A DNA stretch of 55,998 nucleotides, taken from Bacillus methanolicus (GTDB taxonomy: Bacteria > Bacillota > Bacilli > Bacillales > Cytobacillaceae). The first letter of the stretch is position 1; each line of letters opens with the position of its first letter. The stretch is taken from positions 1 to 55,998 of the forward strand of contig NZ_VTQX01000024.1 of assembly GCF_008764295.1 (NCBI RefSeq). The letters are read 5' to 3'. Position numbers and translations under genes: made by a program. Positions 1-8,674 of the stretch are shown here, piece by piece. The notes under the pieces are model-generated. The model made no database searches. It worked only from the letters and a program-made list of their open reading frames with translations, and was not told where the DNA came from.

Positions 1-81
1 GGAATCATCTTCTAGTTGCTTAATCTCTTTTTTTATTGTGTCCTTGACATAGGTGCCAGTTTATATTAAGGGCCTCACTTT

Positions 82-270
82 TTATTTTCGGTAAACAATC
101 ATCGCAGAAAAACAGTAAACTTGTTCCTGTTCTTCTTCATCCTCTGGAAATGCAGCAATATTGTATTTAATATCAAGTAGCTTTCTTTCATCCAATCGTT
201 CCAAAAAACGATTCATTTCTCTTTCTAAATCTTTTTCATGCTCCTGATCAAATAACTTAACCTGGATCAC
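82..270 (-). CDS. cse60: Sporulation protein Cse60
   Basis: A 62-residue acidic protein that matches what I know of the Spore_Cse60 family: the N-terminus reads MIQVKLFDQEHEKDLE and the C-terminus has the YCFSAMIVYRK ending. In B. subtilis the gene (also yteV) is transcribed under SigE in the mother cell; its molecular role is not known. No signal peptide or membrane segment is present. The ATG follows a GAGAGAACGG purine run. It is the gene nearest the left edge, followed 60 bp upstream by a rhodanese gene on the same strand. Confidence 0.82.
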   Translation of the reverse strand: MIQVKLFDQEHEKDLEREMNRFLERLDERKLLDIKYNIAAFPEDEEEQEQVYCFSAMIVYRK

Positions 271-331
271 CGTTCTTCTCTCCCAATCTTTTTTTATCCA
301 TTATTAACAGATTGGGAGGATTTTATAACGA

Positions 332-640
332 TTAGACGATCACTTCACCGCTCCATTCCAGCATTCCCCCGACCATATTCCTCACTTTATAGCCCTGCTC
401 CTGTAAGTAGTAACATACATTTTCACTTCTTCTACCTGAACGGCAAATAAAAATATATTCCTTATCCTTATCAAGTTTATCTAAATGAAGGGGAATCTGT
501 CCCATTGGGATATGTTTCGCTCCTTGAATCATTCCTTGTGCAACTTCCTCATCCTCTCTCACATCAATAAGAAGTAATTCTTCACCATTTTCAATTTTCT
601 GTTCTAATTCTTCCGTTGTAATGGTCTTAATCGCTTCCAT
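332..640 (-). CDS. Rhodanese-like single-domain protein (YtwF type)
   Basis: A 102-residue cytoplasmic protein consisting of one rhodanese domain. The active-site loop is CRSGRR with the sulfur-accepting cysteine at residue 66, and the CH2A-like LIDVRE motif is near residue 25. Such proteins carry persulfide sulfur from a donor to an acceptor; the acceptor is unknown. I start it at the ATG at 640, because GAGGTG lies 8 bases upstream; a start 24 bases earlier has no ribosome binding site. B. subtilis YtwF is the likely relative, from memory. Confidence 0.85.
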   Translation of the reverse strand: MEAIKTITTEELEQKIENGEELLLIDVREDEEVAQGMIQGAKHIPMGQIPLHLDKLDKDKEYIFICRSGRRSENVCYYLQEQGYKVRNMVGGMLEWSGEVIV

Positions 641-667
641 CACACAACACCTCACATTTATCACTAT

Positions 668-1060
668 TTAAACAGTAAAAACATTTTATTATACTAATAT
701 AAATGAAAAAGGCTCTAGTTGTCATGCTATAGGTTTTTTGGGCTTATTATACATAGTGTTAATTCTAGCTCATTTTCTCTCTGCTTCGATGGAAGGGGGA
801 AGCGGCTTGCATCGATATTTTTGAGCTTCTCTTAAAAGATTCCTTATCAAATTTAAAAACTGGTATTTTTTCATTATCCTTTATAGCTGTCGTTTATTGT
901 TGCAACCACCAGTATTTCGTATTTGAAACAATGGATCTCACTCCTATTATCTGTATATGAATGAAATTTTAACGTAAATCCCTTTATTTTTCGATGGATA
1001 AAATATGTATTACTGTAACTTTATCAGTTTTGTACTCGTCGTATCTATTAAATCGTTTTA
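668..1060. other. Gap of about 400 bp, no gene seen
   Basis: Between the rhodanese gene and the lipoprotein gene I see no ORF with a ribosome binding site on either strand. An open stretch around 815-957 encodes hydrophobic residues but has no start codon, so a decayed membrane protein gene is possible but unproven. The promoter of the downstream lipoprotein probably lies here. Confidence 0.4.
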
Positions 1061-1077
1061 CAGGAGGTTTTTCACAA

Positions 1078-1482
1078 ATGAGGAAATGGGAAATCCTTTT
1101 CGCTATGCTTTTAATAATTCCGATATTAAATGGTTGTACAAGTTCGTCTACTCAAGATAAAAATAAAGAAATTGATAAAATTATTTTAACTTCTTTTTCA
1201 GATAGAAGCCACGAAGTCACCGTGAACAAGCCAGATCTACATAAACTCCAAGCATTTATAAACAATAAAAAGAAAATGGAGGGAATCATTAATATGACCG
1301 CTCCAGATTATATCGTATCTGCTATTTATAAGGACAATCGAGAGGATAAATATCATCTATGGGTAAGAAGTAAGGAAGAAACAAGTGCAATTTCTGAAAT
1401 AGATAACACTGAATCTCTTTATACGCTCTCTTCAGAAGCTACACAAAAAATCCAAGAGCTAATGAAAGCAAATGAGAGCTAA
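1078..1482 (+). CDS. Putative lipoprotein, YhfM-like domain
   Basis: A 134-residue protein with a type II signal peptide: charged MRKWE, a hydrophobic stretch, then the lipobox LNGC, so it should be a lipid-anchored protein on the outer face of the membrane. The mature part resembles the small YhfM-like domain (an APDY motif, a YHLWV strand and a short helical end). ATG 1078 is chosen because AGGAGG sits 9 bases upstream; an in-frame ATG at 994 would add 28 residues that spoil the signal peptide. Function is not known. It stands alone, followed by a GC-rich block. Confidence 0.7.
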   Translation: MRKWEILFAMLLIIPILNGCTSSSTQDKNKEIDKIILTSFSDRSHEVTVNKPDLHKLQAFINNKKKMEGIINMTAPDYIVSAIYKDNREDKYHLWVRSKEETSAISEIDNTESLYTLSSEATQKIQELMKANES

Positions 1483-1499
1483 CCGAAAATGGTAGTTCT

Positions 1500-1630
1500 A
1501 AATGCGCAGGCACTTGCTTTTCTGAGGCAAGGCGGTGAGCATCCTCTGAGCAGCCGCTCCTGCCGGAGACTGATTGGCCGGAAGCAATGCCTAAAGCTCT
1601 TCGAACCGGTCAATAAATACCAAGTCGAAT
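1500..1630. other. GC-rich non-coding block of unknown origin
   Basis: About 110 bases here are clearly richer in G and C than the flanks. They contain partly symmetrical words (AGGCAAGGCGG against CCGCTCCTGCC, and AGGCA against TGCCT), so a weak fold is possible. The only long ORF across it (1479-1709, minus) has no ribosome binding site and no recognisable protein. It could be a dispersed repeat or the remains of a transferred piece. Confidence 0.35.
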
Positions 1631-1699
1631 AACACTCCCTTTCAATTTTCCTGTAAAGTTTCAGGAGGAGTTTTTCAATTTTTCCTCCTTTATGGGATT

Positions 1700-2301
1700 T
1701 TACATCCACCCTTTTTCTTTAGCCACAGCAATGGCCTCAATTCTATTTTTAACGTTTAACTTATTAATTGCTTCAGAAATATAGTTTCTTACGGTGCCAG
1801 AAGACAAGTACAGCTCCTGCGATATTTCCTTTGCTGTCTTTCCCTCTGCCACTAATCTTAATACTTCTTTTTCTCTTTCTGTTAGTGGATTATCTCCCTG
1901 TAAGCTTCCGAATACCAACTCTGGCGCATATTCTCTTTTTCCCTTCATCACATTTCGAATCGCTTCCGCCAATTCATCACTGGAGCCATCCTTTAATACT
2001 AGCCATGAACTCCTGCATTTACGGCTCTTTTAAAATAGCCTGGCCGGGCAAAGGTCGTGAGGATAATGATTTTACTAGGAGAACCTATTCTCATCAAATC
2101 CTCAGCCACCTCTAGTCCGGATTTAATCGGCATTTCTATATCGAGAAGACAGACATCTGGTTCCAGATTGATAACAGTGTTATAAGCTTCCTCCCCATTT
2201 CCGACTTCTTCTATTACTTCGATGTCATCTTCCATATTTAAAAGAGAACCTAATGCACCTCTTAACATCCGCTGATCTTCAGCTATAATAATGCGAATCA
2301 T
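1700..2301 (-). pseudogene. NarL/LuxR-family response regulator, frameshifted
   Basis: The receiver half (2301 to 1999) has the acidic pocket AEDQ and the phosphoacceptor Asp54 in LLDIEMP. It stops at ...NAGVHG followed by TAG. The DNA-binding half continues in another frame with KDGSSDELAEAI, then a LuxR helix-turn-helix (LTEREKEVLRL, TAKEISQELYLSSGTVRNY). Restoring one base after GGC TA gives a normal protein of about 200 residues that reads GVHGYVLKDG. So a single base is missing near 2001-2003. It overlaps the kinase stop by ATGA and should be its partner, similar to B. subtilis YvfU. Either a true recent inactivation or a sequencing error; the reading frame is otherwise intact on both sides. 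Confidence 0.85.
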
Positions 2302-3437
2302 GATACATCTTCAGCCTCCCTTTCCTTGATAATAATCGGGACTGTTATTTCCAGTCTTGTTCCATGTTTAGATGTTAATTGTAGGGATCCATCAATAAGC
2401 TCTAACCGTTCTTCCATTCCTTTTAAGCCATTTCCTAACCTAGTAGGATCCGAAATCCCCTCACCATCATCTTCGATTGCGATCACAACTTCCCCTTCAA
2501 GAGAGCAAATGGATACATGACAATTTTTTGCTCCACTATGTTTAACCACATTGGTAACCGCTTCTTTTAAGCACAAGCTTAAAATATTTTGGGTCAAGTA
2601 TGGGATATCGCTTAAATCTGAATCACCATTTAAATGAAAGGCAATGCCTGCTGTTTGGAGCAATGCTTGGACTTCTATAATTTCTTCCGCCACCGTAATG
2701 GTTCTCATATCTGATACAAGTTCGCGGACTTGAGATAATGCAGATCTAGCCGTTCTTTCCATCTCCTGCGCCTCTTTATGCGCTCTTTCCGGGTCCTTAA
2801 CTGCCAGCTTACCGACAAGCTGGCTTTTTAGAGCCAACAACGATAATGTATGTCCAAGGGTATCATGAAGATCACGGGCAATTCTCATTCTTTCCTCACG
2901 CTTTACAAGTTCTTTAATTTGTTCGTTTGCTTCATCCAATTTTCTTTCAAGCTCCATCCTGCTGATCATGGAGCGGATTCCAAATGGCGCCACAAGCATA
3001 ATAATAATAAAAGGGGTAAAATAAAAAATGCTCCTCTCAAAGTCATGCGCTTCCATATGAATGAGAAATGGCAAAATAATCGTACCTGCAAGAAACATCA
3101 ACATATAAAAAAATATTTTTTTCCGTTGATACCAGCCAATAAAATGGGCAGAAAAAAAGCCAAGGAATACATTATTTACGTTATAAAAAAGAGAGAGAAT
3201 CAAAATAATCCCAATTTGCATGAAGAGCCAAAAACTAAACATGTTTTTGGCTTCACTTGACATATAAAGCTGTCGGTACGTGAAAAGAAAAAGAAATAGC
3301 AATACGTATCCAAGGATTTGTTTCAAGCCGCTCTCCTGACTCACATAATAGCCTGGCATTAATAAATACACTAAAAAAATATATGGAAACAGACCATACT
3401 GTCTAGGAAAGAGCGCAAATCTTTTTTTCTCACTCAT
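2298..3437 (-). CDS. Sensor histidine kinase (HisKA_3, YvfT/DesK-like)
   Basis: A 379-residue membrane sensor kinase. The first 155 residues hold about five or six hydrophobic segments with almost no extracellular loops, as in intramembrane-sensing kinases. A coiled linker (160-180) leads to the HisKA_3 dimerisation helix with phosphoacceptor His191 in RDLHDTLGH. The ATPase domain shows the N box EAVTNVVKHSG and the G boxes DDGEG and GNGLKGMEERL. It should phosphorylate the response regulator whose start codon overlaps its stop (ATGA). Downstream of an ABC-2 exporter by 6 bases, so the set matches the B. subtilis yvfR-yvfS-yvfT-yvfU layout. With the regulator frameshifted, signalling is probably broken unless that frameshift is an artefact. 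Confidence 0.85.
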   Translation of the reverse strand: MSEKKRFALFPRQYGLFPYIFLVYLLMPGYYVSQESGLKQILGYVLLFLFLFTYRQLYMSSEAKNMFSFWLFMQIGIILILSLFYNVNNVFLGFFSAHFIGWYQRKKIFFYMLMFLAGTIILPFLIHMEAHDFERSIFYFTPFIIIMLVAPFGIRSMISRMELERKLDEANEQIKELVKREERMRIARDLHDTLGHTLSLLALKSQLVGKLAVKDPERAHKEAQEMERTARSALSQVRELVSDMRTITVAEEIIEVQALLQTAGIAFHLNGDSDLSDIPYLTQNILSLCLKEAVTNVVKHSGAKNCHVSICSLEGEVVIAIEDDGEGISDPTRLGNGLKGMEERLELIDGSLQLTSKHGTRLEITVPIIIKEREAEDVS

Positions 3438-3443
3438 AAAAGC

Positions 3444-4184
3444 TTACACCGCCGCTTCTTGTTTTCTCCTGATATAGCTTGATAATACCATGAAAATGAT
3501 GAGGTATCCGATTAAAACGAGGACATTCGAAACGTCTGGCCCATTTCCACGGACAATTTGCCATGCCCCATTTCCAAAATTATAGGAAGGGAGCCAATGG
3601 GCCATTTTTTGAACGATTGTTGGCATAATTTCCAACGGCATCCACATCCCTCCGGATAAAGCTAATAATAAATAAACAAGATTGCTAACACCTGAAACGG
3701 TGTCGACCCGTTTCATAGTCCCAAATAATACGCCCAGAGCTAAAAAAGGAGCAGATGCAAGTAAAATCCATAGCCCACTCAATAACCATTCTAGAGGTGA
3801 TAAGGAAACACGATTTATAAGACCTCCTGCCGTAAAAATAACGATAATCGAGAGAATATGAATAACCGTTTGACCAACCATTTTTGCGAAAAAATAAGCG
3901 TTATTTGAAATCGGGGTAATTCTCATAAACAATGACCAGCCTTGCGTTCTCTCCTCGACAAGTCGAACCCCGAGCGTCATAATAGCGGACCCCATTACAC
4001 TAAATGCCGTCATAGACATTAAATAATGGGCTTGCCATTCCTGATCATTGTCGAATGCATGATTAAAAATTCTTGTGAAAATAACATAAAAGACAATCGG
4101 CATAAGGAGAGACCAAAAAACATAATAGGGATTTCGCAAAATCTTGATTATTTCCATTCTACACTGCATCAATAACCCTTTCAT
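3444..4184 (-). CDS. ABC-2 type exporter permease (YvfS-like)
   Basis: A 246-residue integral membrane protein with about six hydrophobic segments and the ABC-2 permease pattern (N-terminal helix after MEIIKILRNPYY, and a P-x-W-MPLEIMP conserved loop near residue 180). It forms the membrane channel for the ATPase encoded directly upstream; the two genes abut with no spacer. The substrate is unknown; related systems export antimicrobial peptides or membrane-active compounds. No signal of degradation is seen. Confidence 0.8.
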   Translation of the reverse strand: MKGLLMQCRMEIIKILRNPYYVFWSLLMPIVFYVIFTRIFNHAFDNDQEWQAHYLMSMTAFSVMGSAIMTLGVRLVEERTQGWSLFMRITPISNNAYFFAKMVGQTVIHILSIIVIFTAGGLINRVSLSPLEWLLSGLWILLASAPFLALGVLFGTMKRVDTVSGVSNLVYLLLALSGGMWMPLEIMPTIVQKMAHWLPSYNFGNGAWQIVRGNGPDVSNVLVLIGYLIIFMVLSSYIRRKQEAAV

Positions 4185-5084
4185 TTATATGGCCTCCTTA
4201 TTTTTCGTTAATTGCTCAAACGCTTCATCTAGTCTTCCCTTTTCTACCTCAATCCCTTTGACTCCGAGCCTTTTTTCAAATAAATAAGCAAGTACGTCAT
4301 CCGTTTGCTCGGTTACAATAAAGACGCGATTTTCCTTTATATAAACATCAGAAACGATCGCTAAGCTTCTAATTTCATCTAGCGGTACTGCACCATTCTC
4401 AAAAAAGGAAACAGACTGCTTCGTAAGCTTATTTTTTATCGCATGTGGAGTTCCATCTGCGACAACCTTTCCCTTATGGAAAAGGAGAATTCTCTCTGCA
4501 ACATCATCTGCCTCCTGCAAATAATGAGTCGTGAAGATAATTGTTTTCCCTTTTTCTTTTAATGCTTTAACAGTATCCCAAAATCGTTTTCGGGCAGTAA
4601 TATCCATTCCAACCGTTGGCTCATCAAAAAATAATAAATCTGGATCACCAGCAAGTGCTAGTGCAAAGCCCAGCCTTCTTTTTTGCCCACCTGAAAGCTT
4701 ATCAGCCCTTTTTTTCATTTCTTCTTTTTTCAGACCTGTTAATGCCACAAGCTCATCAAAATCCATCGGCGCTGCATAATAGCTCCTAAATAATTGAATG
4801 ATCTCTTTCACCGTTAAGGTATCAATGACGCTTACTTCCTGAAGCATAGCTCCAATCTTTTCACGCACGGCCTTTTCCTTTGGGTCCATTCGAAAAATTT
4901 CAAGTTTCCCCTCTGTTGGCTCTAACAATCCTAACATCATGAGGATGGTCGTCGATTTCCCAGCACCATTTGGACCTAAAATAGCGACAACTTCGCCTCT
5001 CTGAATCGAGCAGGAAAGTTCATCAACAGCTATTTTATCTTTAAACTTCTTTGTTGCTTTTTCAATTGAAACCACTTCTTCCAC
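4185..5084 (-). CDS. ABC transporter ATP-binding protein (YvfR-like)
   Basis: A 299-residue ATPase of the DRA/CcmA exporter type. Walker A is GPNGAGKST, the signature is LSGGQKRR, and Walker B is DLLFFDEPT, followed by the D loop and the switch histidine in FTTHYLQEA. The C-terminal 80 residues form the accessory domain usual in this family. I choose the GTG at 5084, because GGAGG lies 8 bases upstream; the ATG at 5099 would place that GGAGG inside the gene, and the longer frame to 5240 runs through the promoter region. First gene of the exporter and two-component operon; it is preceded by a palindromic operator. Confidence 0.85.
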   Translation of the reverse strand: MEEVVSIEKATKKFKDKIAVDELSCSIQRGEVVAILGPNGAGKSTTILMMLGLLEPTEGKLEIFRMDPKEKAVREKIGAMLQEVSVIDTLTVKEIIQLFRSYYAAPMDFDELVALTGLKKEEMKKRADKLSGGQKRRLGFALALAGDPDLLFFDEPTVGMDITARKRFWDTVKALKEKGKTIIFTTHYLQEADDVAERILLFHKGKVVADGTPHAIKNKLTKQSVSFFENGAVPLDEIRSLAIVSDVYIKENRVFIVTEQTDDVLAYLFEKRLGVKGIEVEKGRLDEAFEQLTKNKEAI

Positions 5085-5112
5085 CTTATCCACCTCCATC
5101 GTTTCTATATTT

Positions 5113-5179
5113 AGTATAACGACGGGACAAGCGTTGAGATTAGTGGATTGTGTCATCAATATGTGATGACATTTGTCAT
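5113..5179 (-). promoter_or_regulatory. Putative autoregulated promoter with TGTCAT/ATGACA operator
   Basis: On the minus strand a good -10 (TATACT, 5113-5118) has no matching -35 at 17 bases, as expected for an activator-dependent promoter. About 35-60 bases further upstream lie overlapping palindromes: TGTCATCA, five bases, TGATGACA (5151-5171) and ATGACA TT TGTCAT (5166-5179), giving three spaced TGTCAT half-sites. The position, just upstream of a -10 for an operon with its own NarL-type regulator, suggests the operator of that regulator. This is inferred from layout only. Confidence 0.55.
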
Positions 5180-5409
5180 AATCGTTCCTTTTCCATAAGC
5201 CAAGTTTGCAAACCAAACGCGCAGGGCAGCTTCGGAACAAGCAGAGAGCAGATAGTTCCTGCGATGTTCATTCTAAAAGCTTTCCTTCGTACTCATCGTT
5301 GTATCAACTTAAAAGGGCTGTTCTTTCGATATAGGAAACCTACAGCGCTAACACCTCCGGTTGACTTATCGTAGATTGTAAAAATCCAAATATCAATTTT
5401 TACTGGAAC

Positions 5410-5505
5410 CAGAAGTTTGTTAGGCTTGGAGGTTGTTCCGGTCCAATCGGATCTCTGTTCGGACTTTTCCACCAGTCCCTTGCTCATTCCAGTCCAACCG
5501 CACGA
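5410..5505. repeat. Degenerate interspersed repeat (GTTCCAGTC / TTCGGAC type)
   Basis: The stretch holds words such as GTTCCGGTCCAATCGGATC, TTCGGACTTTTCC and CATTCCAGTCCAACCG that recur, with changes, in the longer block at 25160-25560 (for example TCGTTCCAGACG, ATTCGGACTACA). No coding potential with a ribosome binding site is seen. It appears to be a small member of a dispersed non-coding repeat family. Confidence 0.5.
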
Positions 5506-5513
5506 ATTTCATA

Positions 5514-5572
5514 CAAAAAAACTCCCCATTAAATAGCCAGATTACCTATTAATCTGGCTACTTAATAAGGAG
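5514..5572 (-). terminator. Rho-independent terminator of leuS
   Basis: Downstream of the leuS stop the minus strand folds into a long stem: CTCC..ATTAA.TAGCCAGATTA pairs with TAATCTGGCTA..TTAAT..GGAG, followed directly by seven T. The loop is five bases. Confidence 0.9.
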
Positions 5573-5601
5573 CATATCAAAAGTTCATTCGGCCCTTTTA
5601 T

Positions 5602-8016
5602 TTAATTTGCAACAATGTTCACTAGTTTACCTGGTACAGCAATTACTTTCCGTACAGTTTTGCCGTCAATTTGTTCTTTTACCTTTACATCTCCCATCGC
5701 AATTTCTTCAAGCGCCTCTCTGTTTGCATCAGCCGGTACCATTAGCTTCGCTTTCACCTTACCGTTAATTTGCACGACAATCTCAACCTCATCATCTACA
5801 AGCTTAGCCTCATCATACGCTGGCCATGCTTCATACGTAATCGTTCCATCATGTCCTAGCTTTTCCCATAGCTCTTCTGCTATATGCGGAGCTATCGGGG
5901 CTAACATCTTTACAAAGCCTTCCACATAGCGGATTGGCAATACATCCACTTTATAAGCTTCATTAATGAATACCATGAGCTGAGAAATCGCCGTATTAAA
6001 ACGCAAGCCCTCAAAATCCTCTGTTACTTTTTTGACTGTTTGGTGATATACCTTTTCTAATTGAATGTCTTCACTATCCTTCACCTTCGGACTTAACGTA
6101 CCATCCTCTTCAACGAACAGACGCCAAATTCGATCTAAGAAGCGACGAGAACCATCTAAGCCATTTGTTGACCAGGCGATCGATGCATCAAGTGGTCCCA
6201 TGAACATCTCATACAAACGCAGGGTATCCGCTCCGTGACTAACAATGATATCATCAGGATTTACGACATTTCCTTTTGACTTACTCATTTTTTCATTGCC
6301 TTCTCCAAGGATCATCCCTTGATTGAATAGCTTTTGGAATGGCTCTTTCGTCGTAACAACGCCGATGTCATAAAGGAATTTATGCCAAAAACGGGCATAT
6401 AGTAAATGAAGCACCGCGTGCTCTGCTCCCCCAATATAAATATCCACTGGCAACCATTCTGCTAATTTTTCTTTATCCGCGATTGCCTTATCATTATTTG
6501 GATCAATATAGCGTAAGAAATACCAGCAGCTCCCTGCCCATTGCGGCATTGTATTTGTCTCTCTACGACCTTTTTTCCCTGTTACTGGATCGACAACATT
6601 GACCCAGTCTTCAATGTTCGCTAACGGAGATTCTCCCGTTCCAGAAGGCTTAATCTCCTTTGTAACAGGAAGAATCAATGGAAGTTCTTCCTCAGGAACA
6701 GCTGTCATCGTTCCATCTTCCCAATGAATAATTGGGATTGGTTCACCCCAGTAGCGTTGACGGCTAAACAACCAATCGCGAAGACGATAAGTAACTTTCT
6801 TAGTTCCGATCCCTTTTTCTTCAAGCCAATCAATCATTTTTGCAATAGCTTCTTCTTTACCCATGCCATTTAAGAATCCAGAATTCACATGCTCTCCATC
6901 ACCTGTATACGCTTCTTTCGAAACATCCCCGCCAGCAACAACTTCACGGATTGGCAAAGCAAACTTTTGTGCAAATTCAAAGTCTCTTTCATCATGCGCA
7001 GGAACAGCCATAATTGCACCTGTACCGTAGCTGACAAGAACATAATCGGCAATCCAAATTGGCATTTTTTCATTATTGACTGGATTAATGGCATATGCAC
7101 CAGTAAATACACCTGTTTTCTCTTTTGCTAAATCGGTACGCTCTAAGTCACTTTTGGTTTTAACCTGCTCTAAATACGCGGCTACTGCCTCTTTTTGTTC
7201 AAAGGTCGTGATTTTTTCAACAAGGTCATGTTCAGGAGCCAATACAGCATAGCTTGCTCCGAACAACGTATCTGGGCGTGTTGTAAAGACGGTAAACGTT
7301 TCATCATGTCCATCAATCGCAAATGTCACTTCCGCACCTTCAGAGCGTCCAATCCAGTTCCGCTGCATTTCCTTAAGGCTTTCCGGCCAATCCAACTCCT
7401 CTAAATCCTCAAGAAGACGATCAGCATAAGCTGTAATTTTTAACATCCATTGCTTCATTGGACGACGTTCAACCGGATGCCCACCGCGTTCACTTTTACC
7501 ATCAATAACCTCTTCATTCGCAAGCACTGTTCCAAGCGCAGGACACCAGTTAACTGCTACCTCATCGATATATGCTAAGCCTTTTTCATATAGCTTTAGA
7601 AAGATCCATTGCGTCCACTTATAGTAGTTCGGATCTGTTGTGTTAATTTCTCTATCCCAATCATAGGAAAATCCCAGTGCCTTAATTTGGCGTTTAAATG
7701 TTTCGATATTATGCTTTGTAAACTCTGCTGGGTCATTTCCTGTGTCTAACGCGTATTGCTCAGCAGGAAGACCAAAAGCATCCCATCCCATTGGATGAAG
7801 AACGTTATAGCCTTGCGCACGCTTCATTCTTGAAAGGATGTCTGTTGCTGTATAGCCTTCAGGGTGCCCTACATGAAGCCCTGCACCTGACGGGTATGGG
7901 AACATATCAAGAGCATAAAATTTTCTTTTCCCTTTATTCTCACTTGTTTTATATGTTTTATTTTTTTCCCAGTAGCTTTGCCACTTTTTTTCAATTTCCT
8001 GATGATTAAAACTCAT
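5602..8016 (-). CDS. leuS: Leucyl-tRNA synthetase
   Basis: An 804-residue class I aminoacyl-tRNA synthetase that charges tRNA-Leu in the cytoplasm. The HIGH-type motif is HVGH (residues 48-51) in [19 protein letters not shown], and KMSKS lies at 576-580. Between them are the zinc-containing and editing (CP1) segments (the threonine-rich [12 protein letters not shown], and DERD of the editing site). The C-terminal anticodon domain ends with the small [13 protein letters not shown] domain. Length is normal for the bacterial enzyme. ATG 8016 follows AGGAGG. The gene is controlled by a T-box leader. Confidence 0.98.
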   Translation of the reverse strand: MSFNHQEIEKKWQSYWEKNKTYKTSENKGKRKFYALDMFPYPSGAGLHVGHPEGYTATDILSRMKRAQGYNVLHPMGWDAFGLPAEQYALDTGNDPAEFTKHNIETFKRQIKALGFSYDWDREINTTDPNYYKWTQWIFLKLYEKGLAYIDEVAVNWCPALGTVLANEEVIDGKSERGGHPVERRPMKQWMLKITAYADRLLEDLEELDWPESLKEMQRNWIGRSEGAEVTFAIDGHDETFTVFTTRPDTLFGASYAVLAPEHDLVEKITTFEQKEAVAAYLEQVKTKSDLERTDLAKEKTGVFTGAYAINPVNNEKMPIWIADYVLVSYGTGAIMAVPAHDERDFEFAQKFALPIREVVAGGDVSKEAYTGDGEHVNSGFLNGMGKEEAIAKMIDWLEEKGIGTKKVTYRLRDWLFSRQRYWGEPIPIIHWEDGTMTAVPEEELPLILPVTKEIKPSGTGESPLANIEDWVNVVDPVTGKKGRRETNTMPQWAGSCWYFLRYIDPNNDKAIADKEKLAEWLPVDIYIGGAEHAVLHLLYARFWHKFLYDIGVVTTKEPFQKLFNQGMILGEGNEKMSKSKGNVVNPDDIIVSHGADTLRLYEMFMGPLDASIAWSTNGLDGSRRFLDRIWRLFVEEDGTLSPKVKDSEDIQLEKVYHQTVKKVTEDFEGLRFNTAISQLMVFINEAYKVDVLPIRYVEGFVKMLAPIAPHIAEELWEKLGHDGTITYEAWPAYDEAKLVDDEVEIVVQINGKVKAKLMVPADANREALEEIAMGDVKVKEQIDGKTVRKVIAVPGKLVNIVAN

Positions 8017-8205
8017 CTTTCTTTCCTCCTAATAAAAATATAGTGTGAATATGTAGATGATTATTGCGATATTTTTTTTGGCGCTCTTTTCAATAATATT
8101 GCTGCTTTTTGAATTAGCTAGCAGCGTATAATAGCAGACCGCATATAAATGGGTTAAAAAGCTCTATTTAAACATAACATAGCAACATGGATAGCGAAAA
8201 CATAA

Positions 8206-8440
8206 TAAAAAACCCCTCATCCCAAAAGGGACGAGAGGATTATCATTAATCTCCCGCGGTACCACCCACATTAGTGACAAAGTCACTCGCTCATCCATCC
8301 TTAACGCGGTTAACGGCAAACGCTACTTATTTTCACGCTTGCGACTCAAAGGCGAGTTCGTGATGGTCCCGGTTGACTTTCACCCACCGTCAACTCTCTA
8401 TATACGGGTAAACATCATTACTATTCCTTATCCCAGTCAT
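8206..8440 (-). promoter_or_regulatory. T-box riboswitch (leucine), leuS leader
   Basis: The minus strand carries the invariant T-box GGGTGGTACCGCGG (8254-8267), which pairs with the uncharged tRNA acceptor end. It is followed by a terminator, CCTCTCGTCCC / GGGATGAGGGG with a T run (8206-8238). Upstream is stem I with the AGAGAG and GGTGGGTGAAAGTCAAC elements, and a specifier candidate GAACTCGCC whose CTC (8354-8356) is a leucine codon. When tRNA-Leu is uncharged the antiterminator forms and leuS is read. About 190 bases separate the terminator from the leuS ribosome binding site. Confidence 0.93.
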
Positions 8441-8444
8441 TACT

Positions 8445-8473
8445 TTTATAAATGGTTTTGTTAAAACTGAAAA
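8445..8473 (-). promoter_or_regulatory. Candidate SigA promoter of the leuS T-box leader
   Basis: On the minus strand TTTTCA (8468-8473) and TATAAA (8445-8450) are 17 bases apart; transcription would start just before stem I. The -35 is weak, so the call is tentative. Confidence 0.5.
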
Positions 8474-8674
8474 AACTTCTGATTCTACGTGTGAAAAATC
8501 AATACCGTCATTTAACAAAAACCGTATAGATACAAACATTGTATAAAATTTCCGAACGAGTTGCAAGTTGTTAAAATGGCGAAAAAGTAATAACTAGTGT
8601 ATGTTCATCTTCTTAAAATGTACTCCCTCATATTCCGATTTTACCATCTTTTTTAGAAAGATATACATGGTGAT

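Noticed and set aside
1..81. Possible fragment of a coding sequence on the minus strand at the left edge
   Set aside because: The frame encodes GTYVKDTIKKEIKQLEDDS but has an upstream stop and no start codon; too short to call.
1479..1709. 76-codon ORF on the minus strand
   Set aside because: No ribosome binding site, runs over the GC-rich block and into the end of the regulator; no recognisable protein.
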